From Acanthochromis polyacanthus (taxonomy: Eukaryota; Chordata; Actinopteri; Pomacentridae): 64,000 nucleotides of DNA. The position numbers were made by a program, and so were the translations under genes. Location: positions 13,178,984-13,242,983 of the forward strand of contig NC_067127.1 in the NCBI RefSeq assembly GCF_021347895.1, read 5' to 3'. The notes under the pieces were generated by a model. That model was not told the DNA's origin. It searched no databases and was given only the letters and a program-made list of their open reading frames with translations. Positions 37,901-52,900 of the stretch are shown one piece after another (within the stretch, counting starts at the first letter, position 1; the number at the start of each line of letters is the position of its first letter).

Positions 37901-40900
37901 TCCGCTAAAGCGGTAAAAAAAAATTATTTATTACCACTAAAATGTCTTTGAGACTTCCAGGAATCGGGAGAAGAAAAACGATGACTGACCCACCATTAAT
38001 CATTTGGTTAGCCGCTCATCTGCGGGCTCAGACAGATGTAAACAAACAAGGAGCAAGAATTTATTGCCCTTTATGTTTTATCATGAAAGAGAATAAAGAA
38101 ACTGTCTTCACTGTACACAAAATCTATCATTTCCTCTTGTTACAGAATGCACAAATTATTCTTTTTCTTGTGCCAAAGTGATAATTTGTTTTAGTAAGCT
38201 GGAAGGAAAGCTGCAAATAATTAAAAAAATTCTTAAATAAAAAAAAAATAAAACAAAGTCAAGGCATAAAATTATCTAAAGACACCAGTATAAGGACAAT
38301 AAAAATATGATTAGAAAAAAGAAGCAGGACTATGTGAGAAAAATTATATTCATACACATTTTATAAAAAAAAATCTGTCTCATATTATTCATAAACTAAT
38401 GATCACTTTAAAGGAACTGATGTACTTTCATCTTTTTATTTATATCAGAAGTCATCAATATACACTATGTGCAATAAAAAGAGGATGCAATTTTAAGTGA
38501 AACATGGAAATACATGCTGCATGCTTCAAAAATCTCTTCATTCTTACGCAGACAAATTAACATTAGCTTATTGGGTTGTTTTTTTTTTCAGTATCTTTCA
38601 AGAGACCAAATGAATTCACAGTTTAAGAAAGTTTGAGATGACATGAAACAACAAAATTGTCATGCCATACCTTCAGCAATTTTAAATGCATTTATAAGTA
38701 GTTTTAATCTTGTATCTGTACAAAGTTATTCTGTTAGTTGCATTAGATCGTCTAAACATGTAATTAGCCAATAAACATATCTTACTGCAGCCAATCAGGC
38801 AACAGAGTTCTATAACAGGATGCACAGTCATTCAAAACAACTCTTTTTTTAAACTTCTCTAAAAACAGAAGAATGAAGAGATAAATGTAAGGGTGGATGA
38901 ATACAGATGGTCAAATTATTATTTAAATGAAAGTTGGCCAGAAAATAGATTATTAAACACTGTATAATTATAGTAAACAGAAGTAAATATGAGCATGTAT
39001 TATTTTTTTTTGGTTGGCAAGGATCTGAGTTACTTATAATGAATGGAAGTATATTTATATATTATCATTTTAATCATTTCAAAAGTGCAAAACAAAACAT
39101 TTATTGTTTCTGTTTTTGCAACAGTTTATAGATAAGTTCCAAAACTGCTGAACACATCATTACATGACAACAAATATGTCACACAGTGACATTCATTAAC
39201 ATTTGTTTACAGTAAATTATTCTTTTTTTGTTTGTAAAGTGAAAAAAGTCAGTTTAATTAAACAACAGATAGTTGTTCATTTAACTCATTTTTCTACAGA
39301 TTCTATTTCTTCTCATAAGCACGAAAAGACACGTAGCAGCTGTGTCACAGTGGCAAGAATTTGGCTTATAATTGGTTTATAATTGGCACAATTAAGAAAT
39401 CAATGGTAATGTTCGCACAAGTAGCACGTTATTCCATCACACCAAATATACACAACATCGCTGAAGCAACAGTTCCCTGTTGAGAGTCAAGACCGAAATA
39501 ACGGCCGCATTTTGTGTAACAAGTTCACCCAGCAAATGATTGAATTTACTGAAGCCTTCACAGCAAACAACACTGCGAGAGCCAGAACATCATCATCCAA
39601 CAATGTGCTGACTGAGGAAAGTGCAGCAATGTGCTGATTGCACTGTACTATCACTCAAGGGAGCATGCTCACTAATGATGGGTGAAGAAGAGAAAACAGA
39701 AGGTGACGAATAGTGTGCTTAAACTGTGATTTATATAAACAAGATTACCCATTAATCATGTCAGTGTAATGACTTCTGACCTCCACAGGGCTCAGCACCT
39801 ATACACAGTTAAATAATACATTACTGCTATCGCAGAGCCTTTTAAACCAAATGCCCTGAATAATGATCTGACAGCTGAGATGTAAGCAGCCGCTAAAACT
39901 GTCTCACTGTATAAGATAAAGCACGCTTTATAGTGTTTATCAATATGACACAGAGATAACAAAAATGGCATTGTGTTAAAATAAAGTATAACTACATACA
40001 ATTAGTTCTGAGCGTCTTAACTTGAGGCTGTACTGACCTGCTGAAACATATTGACACCTGGCTAGTTAAGACGCGAGGAGGCATGATTAATCTTAACGTT
40101 TACCCTCAAAGTGGGTCATACAGAGCTTAAGAAAGGTAAAAAAAAATAAATAGAAAGCTGTTGGAAATGTGAACGTAACAATTTTCCGACATCTTGCCTC
40201 AATTATTTCTTAGAAACCGTGTAAAATGGCTTATAACATTTCCGACTGTTTGAAAAATGAGAGAGTAATAGTCTTTCAACAACTCCGTGGCAAAAACAAA
40301 ATTGCTGCATGAAGACATGCTGAAACTATATTAACAAAACCTAGCAGAAAAGACAGATGCACTGGAGGAAATCTAATACAGGTGGGGATGCAGGTGGGAA
40401 TAAAGTGTCATTACAGCTTAATCACATCCATGAAAATAAGCAGATATAACACCGGACTGATTTATTAGCAAGCAACTTCAACTACTAGAGTCTAAATCAC
40501 TTTTGGCATTTGAAACGCACAAAAATACCCCTTGACTTGGCTGATGGCTGAAGCAAATAATATGTTAATACCATCAAGTGACACAGTGAGTTACAATGTT
40601 TCAGAGATAGAAGAGATGACACATTATACCATCAAGGCAGAATTACATTTCAATCCATTCCAATCAGGCCTGTAAAAACACTACGTGATGAATGACCCTT
40701 AGGTGGCAAATTTACTTTCAGACGAAAATAAAAAAAAGAACACACAGCACTGCTGCACATCACGAACTCAATTTTTTGAGTGTTTTTGTTTAAAAAAAAA
40801 AAGTTGCAATGTTGTTACACATGTTACTAGAGCAAATATTTTGTGTGAGTTCTAGTTGGTTTGAGCCAATCCAAACCGTATCCTCTGGCCGCTTGCTCTC

Positions 40901-43900
40901 TTGGGGAACCCTGTTTCCTCAGATGAGCTTAGAGCAACAGAAAAAGTAATGACTTGTACTATGCTGTGCGTAGGCCTAATAATAAAAGCTGCTTCTGTGG
41001 GAATTGGGCCATGCGTGTCAGGTTCTGCTCTCCAGAGTAGCAATACCTCAGAGATTTCCCTCCTCTCTCAACTGGGGAAGGATAAATTGATGATACAGTG
41101 TGGAAGACAAATGAAATTAATCTTCCCAGTACCTGACAGGAATCGGCTTTGGATAGCGCACACACACACGTATATAGACACACACACACTTACTCTCGTG
41201 CTAAAATAGCTCGATATCCGTCTGGTTAGAAAATAAGACAAATGGATTGAAGTAAAAAAACAATAGTGTTCAGAGACTAAAGAGGCTGATGAAATGAAAT
41301 AGAGGCAACTAAGAGACCGCGAGAAGTTTTCATCAGATAGAACAGGTGGCATGAATTTATCTCTTGTTAGCTTAACTGAAAAGCAGACACTGTATCTTGC
41401 AGAAGCAGGCAGGCTAATTAAAACAGGTATTGTGGGGCATTATTTTTTCTTTTGCACTAAGCCAGCTCTATGTCAGAGCTACCTCAATAGCGTGCAGCCA
41501 CAGCAGTCATGATAAGCTTTTTAGACTCTCATATTGATCTTCATGTCACCTAAGGGCGAAAGAACTACCTGAGTATCCAGGGCGACAGACACACTTGAAG
41601 CCCCCGGGCGTGTTGATACAGATGCCCTCGTGTAGGCAAGGTGAAACTTCACACTCATTCACATCCAGGTCACACAGCGTTCCAAAATAACCAGGAGGGC
41701 AAATGCAGTGGAACCTAAGGAAGATGTGATAACACTTAATCATTAGGAATAAAGTGAAATCCTGTGAAGACCAACGTGTCAGACAGTAATGGAACATTTT
41801 TTACAGTTAGCTCTTACAGTAACCTTGAAAGAATTATTTTTTTTTTGCAGTAAAGACCAGGCACAGACTCTTGAAGAAGCAATTAGAGATATTTTTCAGT
41901 GTGTTTTCAACCCACCAAGACAAACTAGAGTGCAGATTTTTTAAATGACTGGCAGCTCTTCGCACAAAAACTATCAAGTTTCTCTGTGTGTAACTTAATT
42001 CCAATTATATGTGATGACTTATTACTAAAAGGGAAGAACTTAATCTGCTTAATGATGTGGTTTATTCAATTCAAATCCCTTTTCTGCAGCTGCTGCTGGA
42101 TTTAATATCACCTGACCACACACCTCAGAGGAGACGATTATCGTGTTTGTAGGTGCTAAGATAAGAAAATATGCAATTAGAAATCTAAACTACATGTTAA
42201 TTAGTTAAAGGTCATTCTTCAGTAAATGAGTTATATCATATCAAATTGCTGCAATATGCTAAATGGCAATTATTGTCACTTGAGAAGTGCACTGCCTATA
42301 ATGTAAATTTTACAGGCAGGGCAGGTGTGGTACGATTCACACTTTCTTTATTGCACTCAAACTCACAGTATCGTAAGGGAGAGGATGTGTAAATATAAGG
42401 CTGCAAAGGGCCCAATGAGTACACTGCAGAGTCTGATTCACCGCCGCGGTACAGATGGACTTGCTTGGCTTGTTGGGTCAGGGAGATGGAGATAGAGACA
42501 TGCGGTGGGCAGCGAGGTTAAAACACACCTGATGTGAACTCCCTGGACTGTGCAATCAGGGGAGTGCTCTGAGCAGGGCCAGGTCACATGGGAGAGAAAT
42601 CATGACGGGAGACAAACTGGAGACAAACCATTTAGGACTCAAATTGGCCTTGGGACTTCTCTACCCATCTGTCCGACTAAGCCTGGAAGCCCCGGGGCTC
42701 CCATTAAGCACAGCAGAGAGAAGCACCAGTGGAGTAAAGCCCAATCTAGATACATGATGTGTTCCTGCTGAATTCGCTCTCTGTCTTTAGAATAGCAGCT
42801 TATGTGTGTCAAGGATGAAGACAGGCTTGTTATATAAACCAGAACCACTTTGAAGAAGAACCTCATGTTTTCACTTTGGTTTTGTTCACTCGCCTTTCAA
42901 AGCACACTCAAGTCACTTATTCGTGCTGGCCTTTACCGATTTACAACGATTTTGAACACACACACTGTGATAAATGACTAATGTGCTAAATCAAAGCAGA
43001 AGAAAAAAAAAAAGTCATCATAAGAAGAAAATGATATTCATACTTACTTGTTCACAAGATCTTGACAAATAGCAGCATTGTTGCAGGGGCTAGAGGCACA
43101 CTCATTGATGTCTTCTTCACAGTGAAGGCCAGAAAATCCCGTCCTACAATCACAGCTGGAAAAGTAAAATCATTAATATTGATATGTTGTCTCAGATGGA
43201 AAACAGAAGATCTATGCGTTTCCTACAGGCACATGCAGAGTGACAAAAATCTATATGAATTTACCGATATTAATTGCACATCATATTTAGAGCGTACTGT
43301 ACAGCAAGGCCTGGATTTTGCCTTTTAACTGCACTAAAGCGAAAGCATTGATGTGTAATACATGACAAGAGCAATTAGGGCAGATTTATTTGAGACTGTT
43401 AACAATTTGACCTAATTTCAACCTGAAATGGTAAATTAGTGCTATCTGCTAAATAAATTTGAAGAAAGGGGGCTCAGAACACATTTTAGCTCATCGGCTA
43501 TCAAAATGACAGCGTAATGGGCTAAAATACACACACAGGAATGACGGTTTGTAATACTCTGGATTTACTAAAGCCCATCGCTAAAAATCTCGACCTTTTG
43601 TGGCCTCCTAAGAATTGAAAAGCTGGTTAAGGATAACACTTTCTTTCCTTTTTTTTTTTTTTTTTTTTTACCTGTAACTGTTGACCCGGTCCACACAGCT
43701 GCCCTGGTTTTGGCATGGGTTTGAACTGCACTCATTGGTGTCGATTTCACACAAACTTCCTTCAAATCCTGAAAGATAGATGAGATGGTCATGGATCAGC
43801 AAACCCCACTACATCCTGAAAACGTCAGGGCCGATGATAACAAAGGCCCCAGTGAATGCCATTTTAATGGAACTAGTAGCCCCTGTAGCATATCTCATCT

Positions 43901-46900
43901 TCCAGCTCTCAGCACTCACTGTTTCCCCTTTGAGAGTGTGTAAGTCTAATAATACTTTAGTGCCACAGACAGATTGGTCTGAGGGTTAGTGGTTTGGGAG
44001 GTGTGTGTCTGTGTGTGCGACTGTGCATGAGCGTCTGTGTGTGCGAGGGGGAAAGCCAGAGTAGGGGGACATCTTGTTAAGTTGGGGTAAGAGGGAGAGG
44101 CTAAGCCCAAGAGCTCTCTTGCCCTTGTTCATTAGGGGGTTGAGGGGCAGGACGGCTAAGCAGATCAGCATGGGTGTTTTGTTGTACATCTGAAGGCAGC
44201 ATGGGAGCCTAAAATGTTCTGCTCGGCAGAGGTGTTCCTCTGGTGCTTGGCCTTGGTCTGGACCTTTAGATGGTTTACTGCTGAATAAATCAACATTTAC
44301 TCCATGTGTTGCTGGCATCACAAAGTAAAATAAACGAATGAGTTTTTAAAAAAACAATACAAATGTTCCATTTTTAAGAAGCAAATAAAGGACATTTAGA
44401 CTTTAAATTACAAAAGCGTGTAAGATGAATGTCATTTAATTAGTAGCACTGACTTACTTTGAAAACCATTTATCTGAGTTTCCACTTGGTTTATTAAATA
44501 AACCTCTGAAATTCATTTTAATCTAATATAGTAGCAATGCTAGAAACTCTTACTGTTATAAAAGTGTACAAAAATCTAATTTTTGGTGATATTTAAGCAA
44601 ACGTGTAAATTTAACATGATGTTTATAATTGATGTCAGTGTTAGCAATGGTGTTGCACTGGAGTGGATTACACAGTCAGTAACTATGACCTCACTGCTAA
44701 ATCATATAATCTAATGATCACCTGTATGACTGTGTCACATGACAAAAACTGGGTATTTCAGGCATTATTAAAGTAGATGTTCTGGCAGAACAATTGCACT
44801 GGATTGTATTAAAAGAAGTGTGCCTAATGAAATGGGACCTAAAAATAAAAAAATAGTTATTAAAGTTGACCAATTTAAACAAAGAAACAAACAAGAAAAA
44901 AACAAACATTAACATTAATATAAATAGACTCAGACATTAAAACGAAACATATGCTCATCAGATCTGGAAAAACAACCAAGCATTCTGTGATTCTTTCTGT
45001 GATGGCAGCATTGATGGCATGAACAATTATATAGGGATACAATTTCATGTACAATTCTGCTACAAAACTGCTTTAAAACTCTGAGTTCTGACTTAAACAG
45101 ACTACAAATGCACTGCCCCTGCAGAGCACCATCTGCCACACATAATTAAAAGTGGTGCAAGCATGGAATAAAGGGTTAATAAAACTAGCTTATAATGAGT
45201 GTTCTCTTATGCTCTTATTGTTTGTCTGTCTCCTTATGTTAGTCCTGCTGCTTCAAGCTAAGAGTTGCATGTATCTGAACGGTAATGGGCTCTCGTTCAT
45301 GTGAGAAGTGGCTCTTAGGTGAGTGAAGTACTTGTATGAACGCTGATAGGTTTACGGATTTTTTTTTTCTCCAAGACAAACAAAAAAAGTGAAACCTGGA
45401 GAAATGTTTTACGAAATGAATGGGGCCATCTTTCTTGAATTCACCATACAAGTCAGAGGATCATTTGTACGACATGCAATATTATCAGGAGTTAATGCAA
45501 TATCATAGATTATTTTTTAAAATTTGTTTGTTTTGTTGACTCAAAATCTACTGTACTCTGAATGACAGACTGCAAGGGGATACACTGATGCATGAGTTGT
45601 AAGCCACTTTTGTCATCAGTATGTTCAAAATTAAAAAAGGACACATTTCTAATAAAAGGAGGGTAATGCGAACGAAAAACAAATGGAGTAAAGCGACAGT
45701 GATACAGCTCTGTGCATCCTGGGATGAAAGAATGAGAGGAGGTCCATGAGACCACAGAGCGTACAGAGCATCTGGTGAATTATGGGACAGCGCAGGTTTC
45801 CCAAGCTGGTCTGTCAGTCAAAGCAATGGTGGTGCACCTTAGGGACTATTTCGAATGTCACTGCAATGTAATGCATCTTCTGCCACTAAGCAGTGACTGG
45901 AGGCTTCTCTTTGACAGAGCACACAGAGGGATACCCAAGACGCGTGCTCACACAGTCATTCCATCATCTGGCGAGAGCTATAGTATGTGATCACGGCTGC
46001 TGCCAGTAAACGTCTCAGAGGAGAAGAAATTGTGGGTAATCCCCAATGGATAGTGAACTAACTTTGATTGACGTTTCAATTGAAATATTACGAATGTCTT
46101 CATTTTAAGAGTGTGAGTTCGGTCGGACTGCTACGTTTGTGACTGCTGTCTTCTGTCAGCCGGATGTAACAGTTTCTCAGAGGGGGCTCATTAAGAATTA
46201 TACAATGCTTCTGCAATATAGATTATGATCTTTGTCGGTGGTGTTATCTGCGTGCCGTCATACATCAAATGTCGGCGTCTGTGCTGGTTCAATCTGTGCA
46301 GGGTTTTAATGCTGAAACCAGGAAGCATCCTTATTTCTGACTTGACAAGTTTGAATTTTTGACCTTTACCGAGTGAGCCTCTAATTAACTAATCAGCGCA
46401 TTTTATTAAGGCAATGGAGAACACAAAAGCAGCATCGTATCAAGATTCATCAAAAGTCACGGTGGGCTTGAGGAGACAATCCACTGCAGCTTTAGAAAAA
46501 TCTGCATCAAGGATTTACAAAACATGAACATGCACATACTACAACTGTTTCCACTGGACCCTAAAAAACTGATGAACACGGCTGGATATGTTATGGCCAT
46601 TATGACTCAGTGTTGGGAAAGAGCTAAAATCAAGAATTTTTCACTTGTTTGTTCAAACATTCTAATGGTACGATTCAGAGATTATCCTTAATACCTGCTG
46701 TTAAGCCAACTGCATTTCAGTGTTTGGTTGTTTTTCTTAACACATGTGGCATTAAGTTGTCAAATAGGTGACAATGTTCTTTTTTTGTTGGTTTTTTTTT
46801 GCTTGCGTGCCATTTCCATTTGTGTGGCAAGAAGCAAAACAAAAGAGGATGGAGAAAGCGCGACCACAATGTTCCATCACAGCACATCGTCAAGTTTAAT

Positions 46901-49900
46901 GGAGCAATGTTGCACATCTTGGTTTGTTATTGAACTCCTGTTGCATAATTTACATGCTGTCTATTAAAAATGCAGCAACACACACACACACACACACAAA
47001 ACAATCTAAATGTTGTGTAAGACTCCATTGCATGAAGATATGACGACCATTCAAAACAGGCTTCAGTTACAAAAAGTTCCCCAACTCTAAACACAGACAT
47101 CCATGTGGCATATTAAGGATAATTATGATTTTTGTGGAAAAAAAAACCCCAAACCCCAAATTCAGTCATTTAAAAACATACAGAAATAGACAGACCGCTA
47201 TCAAGTTAGTCACCATAGCTGAAGGAGTACAGCGTGCATGCGAGTCCTTCACATGCAAAGACCCAAAACTGGGTTACTTGAATAAGTGGGTTAAGAATAG
47301 AAATCTCTTTGCATGTAAACACCAGATACTGCAGCCGATTTACCCCACTGCTACACACCTGGACCACCTCTTCAGCACCGCTAATGACGGCACAAAATGA
47401 TTAAACACTGAGTTTATTTAAAATTTGTTTACTCTACAGCTGTTCTAGACCCAGGCCCTATTTTTACACATTATGTATAAATGAAACCACCAACTTCTTT
47501 CTCACAGAGCTTAACCACAGCTACCGACTGGTTCAAGGTTTACCCTTGAAGTTTTTTTTCTAGACATAGTCATCTTAATCTCTTCTCTCTACAAATGGCT
47601 AACTGTTAACCGTTGCTATTTTTAAGCTCGCAAACAGCTCATTTTAGGAGCTGTCCAACTGTTTGCAGTTAATATTGCTGTTTGTTTTGGAAAATCTTAC
47701 ATAAAAAACATTCCAGGCCACCTCCTGAAAAGCAGCAAAGTTTTAAACTGCAAGCTGTAACATAATGCACTAATTTTATGGGGGAGAAATTTTTGCAACC
47801 CTACAGACTCCAACCTGTCATCTAAAGAAGCACACATGCTGTAAAAGCAGAGCTCTGTTAATGTTGAAAGAGGAAGAAGTGAAAGCAAAGAGCCATGTGA
47901 AGCAGCCCGGTCGCAGGTGTCGTGTCTCTGAGGTCTGTGCCAAAGTTAGACTCCTCCATTAAATGACATACAGTAATGGAAATACATAAGACAGCTTCAA
48001 TTGTGCACTTCTATTATATCATCCACACTTCATAACCGTGTCACTGTACCCCTTGAACTGCGAGCCGAACTGTCTAGTGAAAGAAAAATCTGACTTTGCT
48101 CTGAACTTCAAAGCTCTACTGAGCAATATTGTTTAAAAAAAAAAAATTTAAACAAACGACACCCTAAGGTATGGAAGGGTTTTAAGCACCACAGAGCCAA
48201 CTAAAATCAATGCCCTTAACGGTTTTCTCTTTGTAGCTTCCTGTTTGGGTTTTTTTTTTGTCCATATGTTTGGGCCTGAAGTTCATCACCTGGTGAGGTG
48301 TGCTGCAGCCTACGCTTTTATCTACATTGTTTGGTGCAGCCGTATGAGGCTAATTTGCCAACACATTTTGCTACACAATACTGAAACATTAAAACAGAAT
48401 ATCTTTCCCCTGCAGCGAACAAAACAAAACAAATCCTTATGCATTCTTACTGTACTGCAGCATTTCCGCACAGATGAACTTTATGAGTCATCGGTAAAAA
48501 AGTAGCAAATATTGACTAGGGTTAAGGGCACGATTTTCCCTCGGTAAATAGACAGACCACCCACTTGTCAGAATTCAAGGTTTTCTTTACTATTAATGTA
48601 CATTTTGAGTAAATCACTGCATCTTCCCTCATCTGATTCTCTCATTGCACACCTGCCACCATCTAAATGAAAAACGCACTCTAACTTGATACAGCACGAA
48701 AGCAGATGCATTCATCGAGGTCACCTTTAAACCTTGAGCTTACAGCAACCGGGAGATGTAGAGATACTTCGGTACGACGTTGTGTTGCCGTCATCATGAA
48801 AAAGAAATGCATTTCACTCTCAGGAAGGAAATATTCTCATTCTACAAGATCAATTTTAACACAATAAGACATTATAAAAATGAATACGAAATATTTCACC
48901 TCTCGTTCAATTACTCTGGTTATGACATGATATGTTGGTATAACACAAACTGTTTGATGTCAAAGCAATAAAAATAAAAGGTTAATTATTGCCTGAAGAG
49001 TCAGATGGGACAATCACCAATTTGAAACACAGAAATAATATTTCACAGGCAAATAAACAAAATAAAAGCAAATCAAAGCCATTTTACTTAAAGAAACAAC
49101 ACCAACAAAAAAACAACCCTGCTTTATGTATAGATCCTCGTATTATATTTTTATCGGTCATGTTAGGCCTGCTGCACATGTTCTGGTATATACTGGAAAT
49201 GTGTCCTTTATATATGGTCAGGTACATACTGTATTTTACACCTTGGGCCTCTTTTTAATGTCTGCAAATGCATTACTCTAGATATACATTTATGCATAGA
49301 TGTGCATCCAGTGTCCAGAACCTGCATCCATCCTGAACCATCATGAATATGACGGCTATATAAAGACACACACACCCCCTCCCCCTCCCCCAAACACCTG
49401 AAGCTAAACCTGCACCCCTGGGTATGCTACATGTATAAGTATATTCAGTCAGCAGTGCAACCAGCCTCCACTGATTTACATAGAGACCACTGGGTATTTT
49501 TACCTGCTGTGAAGTATTCAGGGGTTAAACACCAATATGGTGGAATCTATTAATGACTGAGAATTTTTATGAGGGGGAAATCCTCTGATGCCTCGAAGTG
49601 ATCATTGATGCTTTTTCATGCAGCTGTTGTTCGAGGCTGGGAACAGAGGTCTCAAAGCTAAAACTGAGCGAAAAAGAACCACCTTTTGCCCTCAGCAATA
49701 GAATATCACCAGCATGCTGCGACCTTTGCCTACTGAAAGGGCACACTCTCATACTGGGGTTGAACACCTGCTACATTTTAATATTTTTTATGCTTCTCTG
49801 TGTGCCCTCACTTTCAGAATATTAGACCAGACACCAGTTCTTTAAATGGAGCTGTGATTTACATGCTATGAACTTTGCTTAAAACATGGCCGCTGACTGC

Positions 49901-52900
49901 CCCTGTGCCGTGGATCATTATTCTCTGAGAGACTCTTTGGGATATCTTTGGTCTTAGTAATCGTACTATGGAGCAGAATAGCTATTGTGGAGGCTTTAAG
50001 TCACAGAATACCCCACTGGATTAGCTACATTATGGTGAAATGATGAGTCATACAAGTTATTTCTAGGTATTTTAAATATATAGTGTGCAAGTGTGCAAAA
50101 TGACTCTGCTCCACATACTCCTGCTGTCTTAGTCAGGACATTTGCGTAAAAGAGACTTTGAGTTGAAGTGTAGCATTAGCCTCCTTCTATGAGATTTTAT
50201 TCTTATTAAACATCTTGTGAACTAAACGACATAGTATATGTTTTGTTTTTTTGCATGGAAAAATGTGTATGACCAGAATCCATAAAAATGAATCTTGGTA
50301 ATCTAGATTAGCATATAAATAAAACAGAAGTTTAAGATGTGTGTATTTTGTTCTATATTACTATAGTAAAAAGAAAAAAAAGGAAAAGGGTCAGTGATAG
50401 TCACATACATCTGCCAGGGCATCTGGTTTAAAAACTAAGACATATCTGCTATAAATCACATTGTCTACTTCCCCAATAAAAGAGAATAATCACTTAAAAT
50501 GAAATGAGGACAGACTTTTTCAGCACATCTTTGGCCACACATATTCTCAACACATCTTTTCCAGTATCATATTAGGTATGTGTCAGTTCTCTTGTTGGCG
50601 TGGCTCCACAGTAGCTCATTAACCAACTGTTTGGTAGGACACAATCTCAATCTTGTGGAAGGTGAAGGCTCGTGTAGCATGCCATGCAAATAAAGGGGTT
50701 TGTTCTCCATCTGGCCAGGAACACCTCTGGGGATATTCTGAGCCATGGAGACCAAATGGTTTTTGCATGTAAAGGGACCACACAATGCTTCTGAATTAAT
50801 TCCCTATACTGCAAGCATCACATTCCTCCTTTTCATGCAATGTGCTATAATCAAACTGACTGTCAAACAGCTCACTTTTAACATTGAAATATGTCAACTT
50901 GTCACCCAAAACCCGATACAGAGGTGGTAATGGGCACGGACACACTAACAGAGATGAAAATTAGGACTCACTGTTAAGGCTTTGATAAATCTATTCTACA
51001 TGTACAAAAATGCCATTTTAAATCAACTCATGCCCTTTCAAAGAACCTTTGCATGAAAAGGTTTAAGGAATCTGACATTTACTGAAAATTAACATTGCAC
51101 CAGTCCCTAATTATTATTATTGTTCATGACCTATTTTAATTTTTCCAGTCTGAATCATTGCAATTTTCCTAAAGGTTTAAGTTTTGAGATGTTTTCTGTG
51201 CATGTAAATTGCAGTGTGCACTTGGACCTGTGGCGGTAATCACTGCTGCTCTGAGAATTAAGCTACGTAGCAATGTGACAATTATTTACTGTAAAAAATA
51301 CTGATAAAACACAGTGTGGACCTTTATTTGCATCTTTTCTGAAGATAAATGAATAAATAAAGGTCCAAAGCTGTAGTTCTTAAATGCATTTTCCAATACC
51401 AGTCTGAATTAATTGGAAAGAAAAAGACTATAATTATTTAGAGCTCTTATGCCTTTGCAGTGAAAGTGAATAGATTCTAGACTCAAAGACAGAGGTGGAG
51501 GACAAACAGCACTGGTCCTCAATAAGACTGAAACTCAGGATGTTGTAGTGTAAATGTGCAAACTCTTCTCTGTTCAGGCAATTCAGCAAATTGAGAGCAA
51601 GGACACTGGACCTTACAGCTCGTGTACAGGGCTCAGAATCTGATGTAACTCAGCTTTGTACCCCAGTCGGTGCTGAGTGATGCTATGTGCTGTTTGTTTC
51701 ATTTGTTGTAGTTGTCGGCCGGCAACCCTCACCCCAACCTCTACCCTAACTCTCCCATTTTCAGGTTGCTCTTCTATCAGGTTTGGCACTCCCTGCTGAG
51801 GCTCCTCATTAAGAGGAAAGTGGAACATCTGTGCTGGTCAGGCAAGATGACTTAGGCCTCCTGGCCAGATCCTCAGCGGAGAGTCACCGCGAGTAAAAAC
51901 AAAAACTTCCTCCAGGAGCCCACCACAATCAAGAAAGTGTAACCGCTTCACTTATATTTTCTTTAAAGGAAAGTCTTTCAGCTGGCTCTGGTATTATTCT
52001 GGCCTCCAGGTTCTCACAGTATACCTTTGTAGACAAAACTCATTTCCATTGTGCCTGTGTTTTACAAATCCCTTTAATGCTACTCCCAGTAGGAACCTCC
52101 TAATGGCTGCCTTTTAGATCTTGTTGAACCGACGAACACTAAAGTTACTGCATCAACCTTTTTGTCAGACAGATAGAGTCTAGTGAAACGTCTCGGGAAA
52201 ACAATGACCACACACACCAAGCTTTATAGTGCATTTAGTACAGCGAGTTTGAGAAAGAACGATCATTAAACTCAGTGAAAGTGCTTATCTTTTATAAAAG
52301 ACCTCTGCCAACTACGATCAGATACTGTCATAACACTATTAGAGTATTAAGTTATCTCATGGCTATCATCACATTTTATATTAGCGTCTCTTCAGCTGAA
52401 TTCACACAGTTTCGGTGTAATGACAGCTAAATTACAGCTGCTTTGGTTGTGTTGCATATCCATAGCAGTTTAACATATGTACTGTAGCAGCAATTTGCAG
52501 TGCTTTTCCAAATGTTCTGATCAGAGTTTGTTTCCATGTTTGTAGTTATTTTCATCATGCTGATGATATTGTTGCTGTCAGAAATTCTAGATATCTTCAA
52601 AATGGAGAGATCGAGTTTTCCTACTCGTGATAATAATTACTGGTTCAAGTTGCTCTCACCAAGATTTAACTCCCCAAAATTCATCCCCTTGTGTCACAAT
52701 TACATATGTAGAAGCTTTTATTTCCATTGAATGAATGGTTTTTGCCTTAATATGGCTTAGCTGCAACTCTACACTATCTATGTCTACAAAGTCCTCCCCC
52801 TTTTCTTCACCCACCCCTGGGCCACTTCCTGTAGCTCAAGCACACCAGTTTAACTATAATAACGTCCCAAATACTGCACTGGAAAACTACTTTGTGCCAC

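Larger units (their letters stand above)
35279..41568 (-). other. eys intron w7-w8 (6.3 kb)
   Basis: Intron falling in the Cys5-Cys6 loop of EGF 9. It contains a possible MITE/Tc1-end remnant (36960-37300), a very A+T-rich stretch (about 38200-39300) and a short CA-rich tract (41158-41189). The 133-codon open frame at 35625-36026 resembles nothing I know. Confidence 0.8.

Noticed and set aside
43986..44321. 111-codon open frame on the minus strand next to w5
   Set aside because: Partly generated by a GT microsatellite (HTDTH-type residues), with no EGF cysteines.
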